Of a stretch of 64,000 bases of DNA, positions 37,676 through 47,812 are shown one piece after another. The notes below the pieces were generated by a model. It was not told where the DNA came from. It saw nothing but the letters and a program-made list of their open reading frames with translations, and did not search any database. The stretch is from an uncultured Pelagibacteraceae bacterium (GTDB lineage: Bacteria > Pseudomonadota > Alphaproteobacteria > Pelagibacterales > AG-422-B15). A program made the translations under genes and the position numbers. The stretch is taken from the NCBI GenBank assembly GCA_902524285.1, contig CABZCR010000001.1:17774-81773 (forward strand), read 5' to 3'. Every line of letters starts with the position of its first letter. The first letter of the stretch is position 1.

Positions 37676-38313
37676 TTTACAGCTTTGTTTGCCTTTGATA
37701 TGAATTCAGATATTAATTTTTCATCTTTTATACCCTCTGAATTCTCAACACCAGAGCTAACATCAAAATATTCAGTTTTTTTTAAATTTAATGCTTCTGA
37801 TATATTATTAGTGTTGAGGCCCCCTGATAGAAAAAATGACTTATTTGGGCAAAAATTTTTGATAATCTTCCAATCAAATGTCTGGCCAGTCCCTCCAGGC
37901 ATATCTTTCTTTTTTTTTGAGTCTAATAGAATATGGTCGATGAAAGGACAATATTCTTTTATTTTATCTAAATCAGACTCTTTCGATATGCTAAATGATT
38001 TTATTATTTTAAGATTATAAGCTTCATTGATTTTTCTTACTTCATTTAAACTTTCATTTCCGTGCAATTGAATATGCGTAAACTTCATTTTTGAGTAGGT
38101 CTTTAAATCAATAGGAGTTGGGTTTACAGTTACTGCAACTGTGTTCACTTTGCCATTTATTTGATCTAAAATTTCTGCGCATTTACCGATTGATATGTTT
38201 CTGCTTGAATTTTCAAAAAAAATAAAGCCCAAAAAAGATGCACCACAATTGATTGCATGTTTAGCAATTTTAATATCTTTTACTCCACAAATTTTAATGT
38301 ACGCTTTAGTCAC
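37672..38313 (-). CDS. trpF: Phosphoribosylanthranilate isomerase
   Basis: IKICGVKDIKIAKHAINCGASFLGFIFFENSSR; FFLSGGLNTNNI; DVSSGVE. Confidence 0.92.
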   Translation of the reverse strand: MTKAYIKICGVKDIKIAKHAINCGASFLGFIFFENSSRNISIGKCAEILDQINGKVNTVAVTVNPTPIDLKTYSKMKFTHIQLHGNESLNEVRKINEAYNLKIIKSFSISKESDLDKIKEYCPFIDHILLDSKKKKDMPGGTGQTFDWKIIKNFCPNKSFFLSGGLNTNNISEALNLKKTEYFDVSSGVENSEGIKDEKLISEFISKANKAVK

Positions 38314-39002
38314 TTTATGCTTTGATGAAAATTTTCAGCAGCTTTTCCAGGTGAGTCAGCTGAAGTTATTGGTCTTCCCACAACTATGACATCCGCACCA
38401 AAATCAATTGCTTTTTTAGCTGAAAGAGTTCTCTTTTGATCATTATTATTATCTGTTTGATTTCTTATTCCAGGCACAATAACTTTTAATTTAGATCCGA
38501 ATGTTTCTTTGACTTTTTTTATCTCCATCGGGCTACAAACAATACCATCCATTCCACAATCAAATGCCAGCGCAGATAGATTATCTACATTATTATCAAC
38601 TGTACCGCTCATACCAATTTCACTGATTGAGTCATCATCAAAACTTGTTAGCATTGTGACCCCAATTAAATTTGTATTACTATTTAATTCTTTTTTTAAT
38701 TCGACACATTCTTTTAACATACGGGAACCCCCCGAAACGTGAAGTGTTGTATATGTAGGGCTGTAAGAGAGAATATTTTGAAGTGATTTTTTTACTGTAT
38801 TTGGTATGTCGTATAGTTTGAAATCTAGAAATAATGGAAGTTCATATTTTGAAATTTTTCCAATACCATCCAATCCGCATGAGGTAAAAAATTCTAGACC
38901 TAATTTGATGCCTCCTATATGAGGGTGAATTTCGTCAATAATTCTGATGGCAACATCAATACTATTTGTATCAATTGCACAATAGATTGGATTTTTAGTC
39001 AA
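38310..39002 (-). CDS. pyrF: Orotidine 5'-phosphate decarboxylase
   Basis: FLDFKLYDIPNTV; VPGIRNQ; GADVIVVGRPIT. Confidence 0.93.
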   Translation of the reverse strand: MTKNPIYCAIDTNSIDVAIRIIDEIHPHIGGIKLGLEFFTSCGLDGIGKISKYELPLFLDFKLYDIPNTVKKSLQNILSYSPTYTTLHVSGGSRMLKECVELKKELNSNTNLIGVTMLTSFDDDSISEIGMSGTVDNNVDNLSALAFDCGMDGIVCSPMEIKKVKETFGSKLKVIVPGIRNQTDNNNDQKRTLSAKKAIDFGADVIVVGRPITSADSPGKAAENFHQSIK

Positions 39003-39024
39003 AATTTATGTTTATAAAATTATT

Positions 39025-39333
39025 CTAACCTTCGTCAGAGCTATTTTCTTGTTTATTTAATTTTAATCTTAATTCTTTTCCCGTTTTGAAGCGAGGAATG
39101 AACTTCTCTTCAACATTGACGGATTCACCTGTTCGGGGATTTCTGCCCGTACGCTGTTTTCTATGCTGAACTGAAAATGCACCGAAACCGCGTAATTCAA
39201 CTCTCTTACCATCTGCTAGAGACTGAGTTATTTCATTAAAAATTGTGTTTACAATCCTCTCAACATCACGAACGAAGAGGTGCGGATTGGCTTCTGTAAT
39301 ATTTTGAATAAGCTTTGACTTTATTAAACTCAT
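39025..39333 (-). CDS. ihfB: Integration host factor subunit beta
   Basis: [33 protein letters not shown] (HU/IHF signature); adjacent to rpsA. Confidence 0.92.
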   Translation of the reverse strand: MSLIKSKLIQNITEANPHLFVRDVERIVNTIFNEITQSLADGKRVELRGFGAFSVQHRKQRTGRNPRTGESVNVEEKFIPRFKTGKELRLKLNKQENSSDEG

Positions 39334-39387
39334 ATATCTAATTATATGACATTAAATTTTATTGTAAATGATTGATTGTAAAGAATA

Positions 39388-41085
39388 TTATTCTTCTTTT
39401 TTGTCTCTGCCCAATGCTTTGCCTAGTATTGCTCCAAGTGAAGCTCCCGAGTCTTTTGAGCCGTACTTTTCCATAGCTTCTTTTTCAATTTCTTCTTCCA
39501 TAACCCGTATTGATAAATTTATTTTATAATTAGCTAAGTCAATATTTGTGATTGATGCATCTAGCTTATCATTCTTTGCCCATCTATCAGGTCTTGCGTC
39601 AGATTTTCTCAAAGCTAGTTCTGATTTCTTTATCAAAGTTATTGGCCCCTTATCGCCAACTCTAACTTTAACCCCATAATCACCTGTTTCAATAACACTA
39701 CAAGTTACAATTTCTCCTTTGACTTTTTCTTTTATTTCATCATATGGATTTCCATCAACTTCTCTTATTGAAAGGGCAATTCTTTCATTATCATGCGATA
39801 TTATTTTTACTTTAACTTGATCACCAATCTTATATTTTTTAACTTCTTCTTTCGGATCGTTTTCCCAAGACAAATCTTTGCTAAAAATCGCTCCATCTAT
39901 TTCACCATCTAAATTACAAAAAAGTATTCCATCGTTAATATTTGAAATTGAAGTATCTAATATCTTACCGATTGGGTTCTCTTCACTAAATTTCTGCCAT
40001 GGATTAGGTATTAGTTGTTTTATACCTAGACTCAATCTTCTTTTTTCGTGGTCTATTTCCAATATCTGGCAATCAACTGACTGAGACCTTGCGTATAAAT
40101 TTCCGGGCTTAGAATTTTGCTTAGAACTCCATGTAAGCATGTCTTTATGACAAAGTCCCTCAACTCCATTTTCTATTTCAATAAAAATACCATAGTCCGT
40201 AACATTGGTAACAACCCCTGTTACTTTATCGTTCACATTAAAATTATCTTTCACATTATTCCATGGGTCATCCTCAAGCTGTTTCATTCCGACAGACACA
40301 CGGTTTTTTTCGGGGTCAACTTTTATAATTTTAACTTTAACTTTTTGATCTATTTTTAATACCTCCGAAGGATGTCCAATTCTTTTATATGTAATATCAC
40401 TACTATGTAGTAGTGAGTCATAACTTCCTAAGTCTACAAAAGCACCATAATCTGTAATTGCTTTTATCTTTCCATCAACTACATCACCAAGTTTAAGCTG
40501 CAAAAATCTTTCTTCTCTAACTTCTTTATGCATTTCTTCAAGTACAGCCCTTCGACTTACAACAATGTTGTTTCTTTTAAGGTCCATTTTTAATATTTTA
40601 AATTTTTGAGGTACATCAATAAGGTGACTTACGTCTCTCACTGGCCTAGTATCTATTTGGCTACCTGGTAGAAATGCTGTGACACCTATTTCACACGATA
40701 ATCCACCTTTGACTTTACCGGTAATCACGCCTTCAATAAGTTCTCCAGCTTCGAAAGACTTTTCGATTTCACCCCAGATTTCTTTTGATTTTGCTTTTGA
40801 TCTCGAAAGAATACATTCACCATTATGATTTTCTATTTTATCTAAGAAGACGTCGATCGTATCTCCTATTTCTAATTCTTTTTGATCTTTTTGAAACACA
40901 AATTCTCTTTTCGAAATTCTTCCTTCAACCTTTGCACCAATGTCGACAATGACTGCATCGTTTTCTATTTCTGCAATTTTACCCTTGATAATTGTGCCTT
41001 CTTTTAATTTGCTGCTATTTATGGATTCTGCTAGTAGTGTGTCAAATTCACTAGTGTTATTTTCGTTTATGGACTCTGATGTCAT
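39388..41085 (-). CDS. rpsA: 30S ribosomal protein S1
   Basis: Multiple S1 domains (e.g. ITDYGAFVDLGSYDSLLHSSDITYKR). Confidence 0.95.
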   Translation of the reverse strand: MTSESINENNTSEFDTLLAESINSSKLKEGTIIKGKIAEIENDAVIVDIGAKVEGRISKREFVFQKDQKELEIGDTIDVFLDKIENHNGECILSRSKAKSKEIWGEIEKSFEAGELIEGVITGKVKGGLSCEIGVTAFLPGSQIDTRPVRDVSHLIDVPQKFKILKMDLKRNNIVVSRRAVLEEMHKEVREERFLQLKLGDVVDGKIKAITDYGAFVDLGSYDSLLHSSDITYKRIGHPSEVLKIDQKVKVKIIKVDPEKNRVSVGMKQLEDDPWNNVKDNFNVNDKVTGVVTNVTDYGIFIEIENGVEGLCHKDMLTWSSKQNSKPGNLYARSQSVDCQILEIDHEKRRLSLGIKQLIPNPWQKFSEENPIGKILDTSISNINDGILFCNLDGEIDGAIFSKDLSWENDPKEEVKKYKIGDQVKVKIISHDNERIALSIREVDGNPYDEIKEKVKGEIVTCSVIETGDYGVKVRVGDKGPITLIKKSELALRKSDARPDRWAKNDKLDASITNIDLANYKINLSIRVMEEEIEKEAMEKYGSKDSGASLGAILGKALGRDKKEE

Positions 41086-41723
41086 ATATTCTTCTGATTT
41101 AATACTTTCTTTACGGCGTTAAAAGCCTGTTCTATATCAAGATAACTTGTATCTAGCAATACCGAATTTGCTGCAGGTCTCAAAGGAGCAATTTTTCTGC
41201 CTAAATCTTTACTATCACGGGCAATAATCCCATCATATATTTGTTTAAGGCCTACTTTTTTGCCATTTTGAGTAACTTGTTCGTATCTTCTCTTAGCTCT
41301 TATTAAAGGATCTGCCCATAAGAATACTTTAAATTTTGCTTCTGGAAAAATTTCTGTTCCTATATCCCGCCCTTCAACAATTGCATATTTTTTTCTACTA
41401 GCATATTTTTTTGGAAATTCCCTTTGATAGACTCTTAGTTGATCCCTAAGGTATTTTTTTGCAGATATTTTTGATGCGATTTTATCTATATCACTGGAAA
41501 ATAAATTTATATTATTAATGTTAGAATTTTTTAGCGATTTAGCACATTGAATTATTTTATCTCTATCATTGATATTAATTTTTTTGTTCTTAATTTCTAG
41601 TGCAACTGCACGATAAAGTCTCCCACTTTGGAGTAGGGGTGAGTCATAAAAAACTGATAATTTTTTTGCAAGTGTTGACTTTCCCACAGATGCAGGACCA
41701 TCAATTGCTATAATTTCATGCAT
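41082..41723 (-). CDS. cmk: Cytidylate kinase
   Basis: IIAIDGPASVGKSTLAKKL; VEGRDIGTEIFPEAKFKVFL. Confidence 0.95.
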   Translation of the reverse strand: MHEIIAIDGPASVGKSTLAKKLSVFYDSPLLQSGRLYRAVALEIKNKKININDRDKIIQCAKSLKNSNINNINLFSSDIDKIASKISAKKYLRDQLRVYQREFPKKYASRKKYAIVEGRDIGTEIFPEAKFKVFLWADPLIRAKRRYEQVTQNGKKVGLKQIYDGIIARDSKDLGRKIAPLRPAANSVLLDTSYLDIEQAFNAVKKVLNQKNI

Positions 41724-43011
41724 TACTTTTTTTGAGTAAAAATTTTAAATGTTTTTTAAAGTCAGGATAGCTAATTGCAATACATTTTTGATTGTCAATT
41801 TTTAGTTTATTTTGACAAAGAATATTTAATATAGAAAACGACATCGCAATTCTATGATCATCAAACGATTTTATTTTTATACTTTTTTCCAATTCTAATT
41901 TTTTACCATTAATTGATAAATTATTATTTTTTTCATGAACATCAATACCAAGGTTTTTAAAGTTATAGATAATACTCCTAATTCTATCACTCTCCTTGTA
42001 CCTTAATTCATTTAGACCTTTCATTACTGTTTTACCTTTCGCTTGAGAGGCCGCTATAGACAAAATTGGATATTCATCGATTAAAAATGCTGAGGACGAT
42101 GATGGTATTTTTATCCCTTTTAATTTACTATATTCTGCAGTTATATTTCCAACTTCTTCACCGCAAATTTTTTTTGTCTTTTTAATTTTTATCTTTCCTC
42201 CCATTTTTTTTAATATTTTCAAAAAAGCAATTCTCGATGGATTAAGCATAATGTTTTTTAGGATAATTTTTGAATTGGGAGTAATTAACGCCCCTACAAC
42301 AAAAAAAGATGCGCTTGACGGGTCTCCAGCAACTTCAATATTTTTCGATTTTATTTCAATAGGTCCATTTAATTCAATTTCATTTCTAATATTATTTATT
42401 TTTTTTATATTTACTTTAACACCTAAAAATTTCAAAAGTCTCTCAGTGTGATCCCTTGTAAGAACATTTTCAATAATTCTTGTTTTTCCATGAATATTTA
42501 ATGCTGCGAGTATAAGCGCTGATTTGACTTGTGCAGATGCTTTTTGAATTTTATGTGTCATAGGTAGCAATTGATCAGTCCCGGATATCATCAATGGTAA
42601 ATAGTCTTTGTTTGTGAGCTGGACGTTAGCTCCAATTTTTTCTAGATGTAATGTCACTCTTGACATAGATCGTTTACTAAGAGAGTTATCACCTACAAAA
42701 GTGCAGTTTATTGGATTAGATGATACAGCTCCTATCATAAGACGAGCAGTCGTACCGCTATTACCACAATTAAGAGCTCTATCAGGCTCAATGAAACCAT
42801 TTGTACCATTACCAAAAACAATCCATTCTTTTTTATTTTTTATAATTTTTATTCCAAGATTTTGTAAAATATTTAATGTTCTAATAACATCATCTGATTC
42901 TAATAAGTTAGATATTCTAGTCTTACCAATAGACATTGCTGACAATATCAAAGCTCTATGAGATATAGATTTGTCTCCTGAAATTAATAATGACCCTTTT
43001 AATTTAAACAC
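41716..43011 (-). CDS. aroA: 3-phosphoshikimate 1-carboxyvinyltransferase (EPSP synthase)
   Basis: GDKSISHRALILSA; LNCGNSGTTARLMIG; RYKESDRI; DDHRIAMSF. Confidence 0.95.
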   Translation of the reverse strand: MFKLKGSLLISGDKSISHRALILSAMSIGKTRISNLLESDDVIRTLNILQNLGIKIIKNKKEWIVFGNGTNGFIEPDRALNCGNSGTTARLMIGAVSSNPINCTFVGDNSLSKRSMSRVTLHLEKIGANVQLTNKDYLPLMISGTDQLLPMTHKIQKASAQVKSALILAALNIHGKTRIIENVLTRDHTERLLKFLGVKVNIKKINNIRNEIELNGPIEIKSKNIEVAGDPSSASFFVVGALITPNSKIILKNIMLNPSRIAFLKILKKMGGKIKIKKTKKICGEEVGNITAEYSKLKGIKIPSSSSAFLIDEYPILSIAASQAKGKTVMKGLNELRYKESDRIRSIIYNFKNLGIDVHEKNNNLSINGKKLELEKSIKIKSFDDHRIAMSFSILNILCQNKLKIDNQKCIAISYPDFKKHLKFLLKKSNA

Positions 43012-43109
43012 TTTTTATATTGTCAATTTATATTGTTAGTTTAAAGTTATATATAATTTATTTTTGAGTTATATCATAATTTTATACCATAAATATTAAA
43101 GGACAAGTT

Positions 43110-43478
43110 ATGCCAAAAGTTGAGTGGGGGAAAAAAGTAGTTTGTTTAAATTGTGAAACTAAATTTTATGATTTGAATAGAAAACCAGCTGTTTGTCCAA
43201 ATTGTGGAACTGAATATACTGATCCAACCTTAGATAACATTGTCACAAACACAAAACAGGTTTTCACTGACAATGTAGATACTGTTACTGATGATAATTT
43301 AGTTGGAAGTGACGCAGCGGAGTCAATAGCTGAGGTAGAGGATTTAGAAATTGAAGACTCTATTGATGATGAAACAATTAGCTTAGAAGACACTGAAAAT
43401 GAAGTTCAAGTTATTTCTGATGAAGTAGATGAGTTAGATATTAATGAAAATAATCCTGAGGATTTAAGGGAGGATTAG
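43110..43478 (+). CDS. TIGR02300-family zinc-ribbon protein
   Basis: VVCLNCETKFYDLNRKPAVCPNCGTEY plus acidic C-terminal tail. Confidence 0.85.
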   Translation: MPKVEWGKKVVCLNCETKFYDLNRKPAVCPNCGTEYTDPTLDNIVTNTKQVFTDNVDTVTDDNLVGSDAAESIAEVEDLEIEDSIDDETISLEDTENEVQVISDEVDELDINENNPEDLRED

Positions 43479-43482
43479 CTTT

Positions 43483-43560
43483 GGGGCTATAGCTCATCAG
43501 GGAGAGCGCGTCGCTGGCAGTGACGAGGTGGTCTCGGTTCAAGTCCGACTAGCTCCACCA
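43483..43560 (+). tRNA. tRNA-Ala (anticodon GGC)
   Basis: GGGGCTA/TAGCTCC acceptor stem, GCTC/GAGC D stem, anticodon loop CTGGCAG, TTCAAGT loop, encoded CCA; T stem abnormal (2 extra nt). Confidence 0.85.
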
Positions 43561-44313
43561 TTAAAACTTAAATGAGTCTCCTAAATAAAACTTTCTCGCA
43601 TCCTTATTACCTAAAATAATGTCACTATTACCCTGAGCAATAATCTCCCCAGAGTGCATCACATAGGAATAATCGCAAATATCTAAAACTTCTCTAACAT
43701 TATGATCAGTAATTAATACGCCTATATTTTTATTCATTAATTGTTTTATGAGAGATTTGATATCGTCAATACCAATTGGATCGACCCCAGCAGTTGGTTC
43801 ATCCATCAAAATAATACTTGGATTAGAACAGAGGCATCTGGCAATTTCAGTTCTCCTTCTTTCACCCCCGCTAAGCATGTGAGGCATTGCTCTTCTTAGA
43901 TGCGTAAGGGAGAATTCTGTTAGCAGATCTTCTAAAATATTTTGTTTTTGATCTTTTGGATACTTTTGCAGTTCTAATATTGATAACAAATTATCTTCAA
44001 CTGACATACCCCTAAAGATGGAAGGTTGTTGGGGCAAAAAACCTATACCTAATTGGGCTCTTTTATACATAGGTAGTACTGTAAGGTTTATATCATCTAA
44101 TAGTATTTCTCCACCGTCACATTTTATTAAGCCCATAATCATATAAAAAGTAGTCGTTTTACCTGCACCATTAGGTCCTAACAAGCCAACAGTTTTACCT
44201 CTTTGAAGATTTAAACTTACATCTCTTACAATTTGTTTTCGTGAAAGAGATTTTCTTAATTTTTTTATTTCTAATCCATTTTTCAAGGAAACTAGTTTGG
44301 GTTTTAATGACAT
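43561..44313 (-). CDS. lptB: LPS export ABC transporter ATP-binding protein
   Basis: GLLGPNGAGKTTTFYMIMGL; LSGGERRRTEIARCL; LMDEPTAGVDP. Confidence 0.95.
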   Translation of the reverse strand: MSLKPKLVSLKNGLEIKKLRKSLSRKQIVRDVSLNLQRGKTVGLLGPNGAGKTTTFYMIMGLIKCDGGEILLDDINLTVLPMYKRAQLGIGFLPQQPSIFRGMSVEDNLLSILELQKYPKDQKQNILEDLLTEFSLTHLRRAMPHMLSGGERRRTEIARCLCSNPSIILMDEPTAGVDPIGIDDIKSLIKQLMNKNIGVLITDHNVREVLDICDYSYVMHSGEIIAQGNSDIILGNKDARKFYLGDSFKF

Positions 44314-44319
44314 ATAGTA

Positions 44320-44769
44320 TTAATTAGTAATTATTAGTGCTTCAACTCTTTTTGAAGAATTGCTTTCCATTATACTTATTGCATTTTTCATATCTAGTAT
44401 TAATTTGTCACACTTAACAATATTATCATTTTCAGACACCTCAACATTTCCAAATAAATCTAGTGTATTTGAATCTGGATAATAAATCCCAGTTTCACCA
44501 GTTGCAGTTATACCTTGGTTAATAATTTTTACTTTATTTTCTGCATCAAGTCGATGAATCTTATTTTCATTGTTATTAAATATTATTTTTAATTTTTCTG
44601 ACCATATTTTAATTTCTGAATTGAATGCATAAACATTACCAGAAAATATTGATACTTTATTATTACGATCAACCTCAAGAAAATCTGAGGTAATCTTTAA
44701 CTCCTTTGATAAAAGGTTATTGGATAACAATAAACTTAAGACAAGAATATATTTGAGATACTTTAGCAT
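44320..44769 (-). CDS. lptA: LPS transport periplasmic protein LptA-like
   Basis: ITSDFLEVDRNNKVSIFSGNVYA (OstA-like); lptB/lptC neighbours. Confidence 0.85.
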   Translation of the reverse strand: MLKYLKYILVLSLLLSNNLLSKELKITSDFLEVDRNNKVSIFSGNVYAFNSEIKIWSEKLKIIFNNNENKIHRLDAENKVKIINQGITATGETGIYYPDSNTLDLFGNVEVSENDNIVKCDKLILDMKNAISIMESNSSKRVEALIITN

Positions 44770-45282
44770 TTAGTTTGAACTTTTAAGAATAGATACAACA
44801 TTACCAGAATATTTTATTTTGTTGAAATTATCTGTGATAATTGAATCATCTGATAGAATTAAACCCTTTGAACTTTCATGACTTACATTTTCGCGCAATT
44901 TAATTACGTCATCATTCATATCAAATGATGCATGATTTGACTTTACTGTTTCTCCCTCTTCAGTGTAAAAAATAATATTTTTCTGTAGTTCTATGAAGTT
45001 TGTTATTTGGAAAAAACTACCAGTATCTGCAACTAGGTAAATCCATTTTCCATTTTTCTCAGTTTTGAATTTCCCCTCTACTTCAAACAACTCTAATTTA
45101 TTATCAAATTTCAGACCTTTTTTTGCTTTTATTTCATAAACCTTATCATTTAACCCCTTTTCTGAAAATCTTGGATTATCTATCTCAATAGCTAAATCTT
45201 CACTTTTTAAATAAATATTGGCTTGCAACAAAAAAATTGCGGCTAAGATAAAATATTTTGCTTTAACAATGCTAGTTAACAT
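44770..45282 (-). CDS. lptC: LptC-like LPS export protein
   Basis: N-terminal TM; NPRFSEKGLNDKVYEIKAKKGLK; position between kdsD and lptA. Confidence 0.8.
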   Translation of the reverse strand: MLTSIVKAKYFILAAIFLLQANIYLKSEDLAIEIDNPRFSEKGLNDKVYEIKAKKGLKFDNKLELFEVEGKFKTEKNGKWIYLVADTGSFFQITNFIELQKNIIFYTEEGETVKSNHASFDMNDDVIKLRENVSHESSKGLILSDDSIITDNFNKIKYSGNVVSILKSSN

Positions 45283-46237
45283 ATCTCAGACAGTCGTGAA
45301 TATGAATTATTCCCAGTGGAGACTTACTGTTATTATTATTTATAATAAATAAACAAGTAATTTTATTTTTATTCATGATGTTTAATGCATCAATTACTAG
45401 CGAATCTTTTTTTATTAGTTTTGGCCTAGGAGTCATAATCATTTTAGCTTTGAGTCTTAAAAAATTTTCATCAATGTTTCTCCTTAAATCACCATCAGTT
45501 ATGATGCCAATTAACTGATTTTTTTTATTTTTAACTCCAACATGACCAAAGGATTTTTTGGTCATCTCAACAAGAATAGTTTTCATCGTCGCATTCTCCT
45601 CAACAATAGGCATTTTACTTTTATTGTGCATGATATCTTTTACTTGAAGCATTTGTGTACCAAGTGAACCACCTGGATGAAGTTTTTTATAGTCAGATTT
45701 TTTGAATTTTTTCATTTTCATTAAAGAGACACATAAGGCATCGCCCAAAATCAGCGCCATTGTAGTAGAAGTTGTTGGAGCTAATCCAATAGAGCAAGCC
45801 TCGGAAGCATTTGGTAGAATTAAACTAATGTCCGAGGCTTTTATTAGGTCACTTTCTGAATTTGATGATATTCCTATTATTGAAATTGAATATTTCTTAG
45901 CAAAATTCAAAAGATTTGTTAACTCGTTACTATTTCCAGAGTTAGATAATACAATAATCATATCTTTTTTTGAAATAATACCCAAGTCCCCATGACTCAT
46001 ATCAGTTGGAGAGCAGTATTGAGATGGGGTTCCGGTCGAACTCATAGTGCTTGATATCTTGTTTGCAATATGACCTGATTTTCCAACTCCAGTAACAATA
46101 ACCCTACCCTTAACTTTTGCTAAAGATTTCACAGCTTTGTCAAAATTTTTATCTATCGTTTTACTAAGCTTATTGATGCCTTTTAATTCAGTATCAATTA
46201 CTGTTTTTCCGTCACGAATTATGGAACTTTTTTTCAT
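45272..46237 (-). CDS. kdsD: Arabinose-5-phosphate isomerase (KpsF/GutQ, SIS + CBS)
   Basis: GRVIVTGVGKSGHIANKISSTMSSTGTPS; two CBS domains. Confidence 0.93.
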   Translation of the reverse strand: MKKSSIIRDGKTVIDTELKGINKLSKTIDKNFDKAVKSLAKVKGRVIVTGVGKSGHIANKISSTMSSTGTPSQYCSPTDMSHGDLGIISKKDMIIVLSNSGNSNELTNLLNFAKKYSISIIGISSNSESDLIKASDISLILPNASEACSIGLAPTTSTTMALILGDALCVSLMKMKKFKKSDYKKLHPGGSLGTQMLQVKDIMHNKSKMPIVEENATMKTILVEMTKKSFGHVGVKNKKNQLIGIITDGDLRRNIDENFLRLKAKMIMTPRPKLIKKDSLVIDALNIMNKNKITCLFIINNNNSKSPLGIIHIHDCLRYVN

Positions 46238-46240
46238 ATT

Positions 46241-46852
46241 TTAACTAGAATGGGAAAAAATATCGTTATCCCAACCTCTCAAATCTAATTCAACCCTTGT
46301 AGGTAAAAATTCTATGCACGCCTGAACAAGCTGCTTTCTATTTTGTCTATCTAAAATCTCATCAAGTTTTTCTTTGATATTATGTAAATGCATGACATCA
46401 GTCGCTGCGTAATTAATTTGTTCCTTTGATAAATTTGGATTTGACCAATCACTTGACTGCTGTTTTTTTGAAATATCTATATTTAATAACTCTTTACACA
46501 AATCTTTGTAACCGTGTCCTTGGGAATAAGTTCTAGCAATCTTAGAACTAATTTTAGTGCAATAAACATTTTTGATCATTATTTTTAAATCATGCTTTAT
46601 AGCTGCTAAATCGTGTCGAGCATAATGAAAGATAAATGTTTTATCACTTGCTAATAATTTTTTAAGATTTGGGGCGTCAAAATTTTTTTCTAAAAACTGT
46701 ACTATATGACAATCTCCTTCTCCATCAAAAAGCTGAATTAAACAAAGGGGGTCCCGACTAGGTCGCAGTCCCATCATTTCACAATCGGCTGCTATATTAT
46801 TTGCAAAATCAATGCCATCACTTAAATCATTTTTGTGTAAAATAGTTTGCAT
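46241..46852 (-). CDS. Ribonuclease D-like 3'-5' exonuclease
   Basis: AADCEMMGLRPSRDPLCLIQLF; FHYARHDLAAI; YAATDVMHLH. Confidence 0.88.
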   Translation of the reverse strand: MQTILHKNDLSDGIDFANNIAADCEMMGLRPSRDPLCLIQLFDGEGDCHIVQFLEKNFDAPNLKKLLASDKTFIFHYARHDLAAIKHDLKIMIKNVYCTKISSKIARTYSQGHGYKDLCKELLNIDISKKQQSSDWSNPNLSKEQINYAATDVMHLHNIKEKLDEILDRQNRKQLVQACIEFLPTRVELDLRGWDNDIFSHSS

Positions 46853-46905
46853 TGTCTAAGATTTACTCTATTTCAAATCTGTACATAAAGGTATATTTAA
46901 CAAAT

Positions 46906-47811
46906 ATGAAGAAAAAAACGATCACATTAATTGGCGGATCTGGGTTTTTGGCTAAATATTGTATTTCCGAACTTCTTAAAGAGGGTCACAATTTGAAAAT
47001 TGTATGCAGAAATCCTCATTTGGCTGGTCACTTGAGAATGATGGCGCCAATAGAGCAATTAGATATTGTAAAAGGTAACATTATGCTTAAGCACACAATT
47101 GAGCCATATATAAAAAACTCTGATGTTGTCATTAATTTTGTAGGTGTTTTAAATGATAGTTCTGGTGGTCAATCTTTCGTAAATTGTCATACCTTAGGGC
47201 CTAAAAATATCGCAGATCTATCAGCAAAATATAAAGTTGAGAAATTTATCCATTTTTCATCCATTGGAGCTGATATTCAAAGTGACTCAAAATATCAACG
47301 ATCAAAAGGCTTGGGAGAGCAAAATATTCAAAAGATTTATCCTAATACAATAATAATTAGACCATCAATAGTTTTTGGACCTGGTGATGGTTTCTTTTCA
47401 GTTCAGGCCAAATTATTAAAAAGTTTACCGGTTGTACCACTGTTCGCTAACAACAAATACCAATGTGTTTATGTTAAAGATATTGCTTCAGCTATAAATA
47501 GGCTTCTTTTGGATGATAAATATAATGGTAAGATTTTTGAATTTGGTGGACCAGAAACAATGAGCCTAAAAGAAATATACCAATTAATTTTAGATACTTT
47601 AAAAATCAAAAGACTAATAGTTCCAATTCCATTATCTTTTGCAAACTTTATTGCGTTTATGATGTTGCCCTTACCCTCTCCACTTATAACATTTGATCAA
47701 GTTAAACTTCTTAGAAAAGACAATGTTATCTCTAAAACTGAATTTAATTTAGAAAAATTAGGTATTGAACCAAGTTCACCAAGAAATATTATAAGTTCAT
47801 ATATTATATAG
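46906..47811 (+). CDS. NAD-dependent epimerase, complex I NDUFA9-like
   Basis: ITLIGGSGFLAKYCISELL; KFIHFSSIGADIQSDSKYQRSKGLGEQ. Confidence 0.87.
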   Translation: MKKKTITLIGGSGFLAKYCISELLKEGHNLKIVCRNPHLAGHLRMMAPIEQLDIVKGNIMLKHTIEPYIKNSDVVINFVGVLNDSSGGQSFVNCHTLGPKNIADLSAKYKVEKFIHFSSIGADIQSDSKYQRSKGLGEQNIQKIYPNTIIIRPSIVFGPGDGFFSVQAKLLKSLPVVPLFANNKYQCVYVKDIASAINRLLLDDKYNGKIFEFGGPETMSLKEIYQLILDTLKIKRLIVPIPLSFANFIAFMMLPLPSPLITFDQVKLLRKDNVISKTEFNLEKLGIEPSSPRNIISSYII

Positions 47812-47812
47812 T

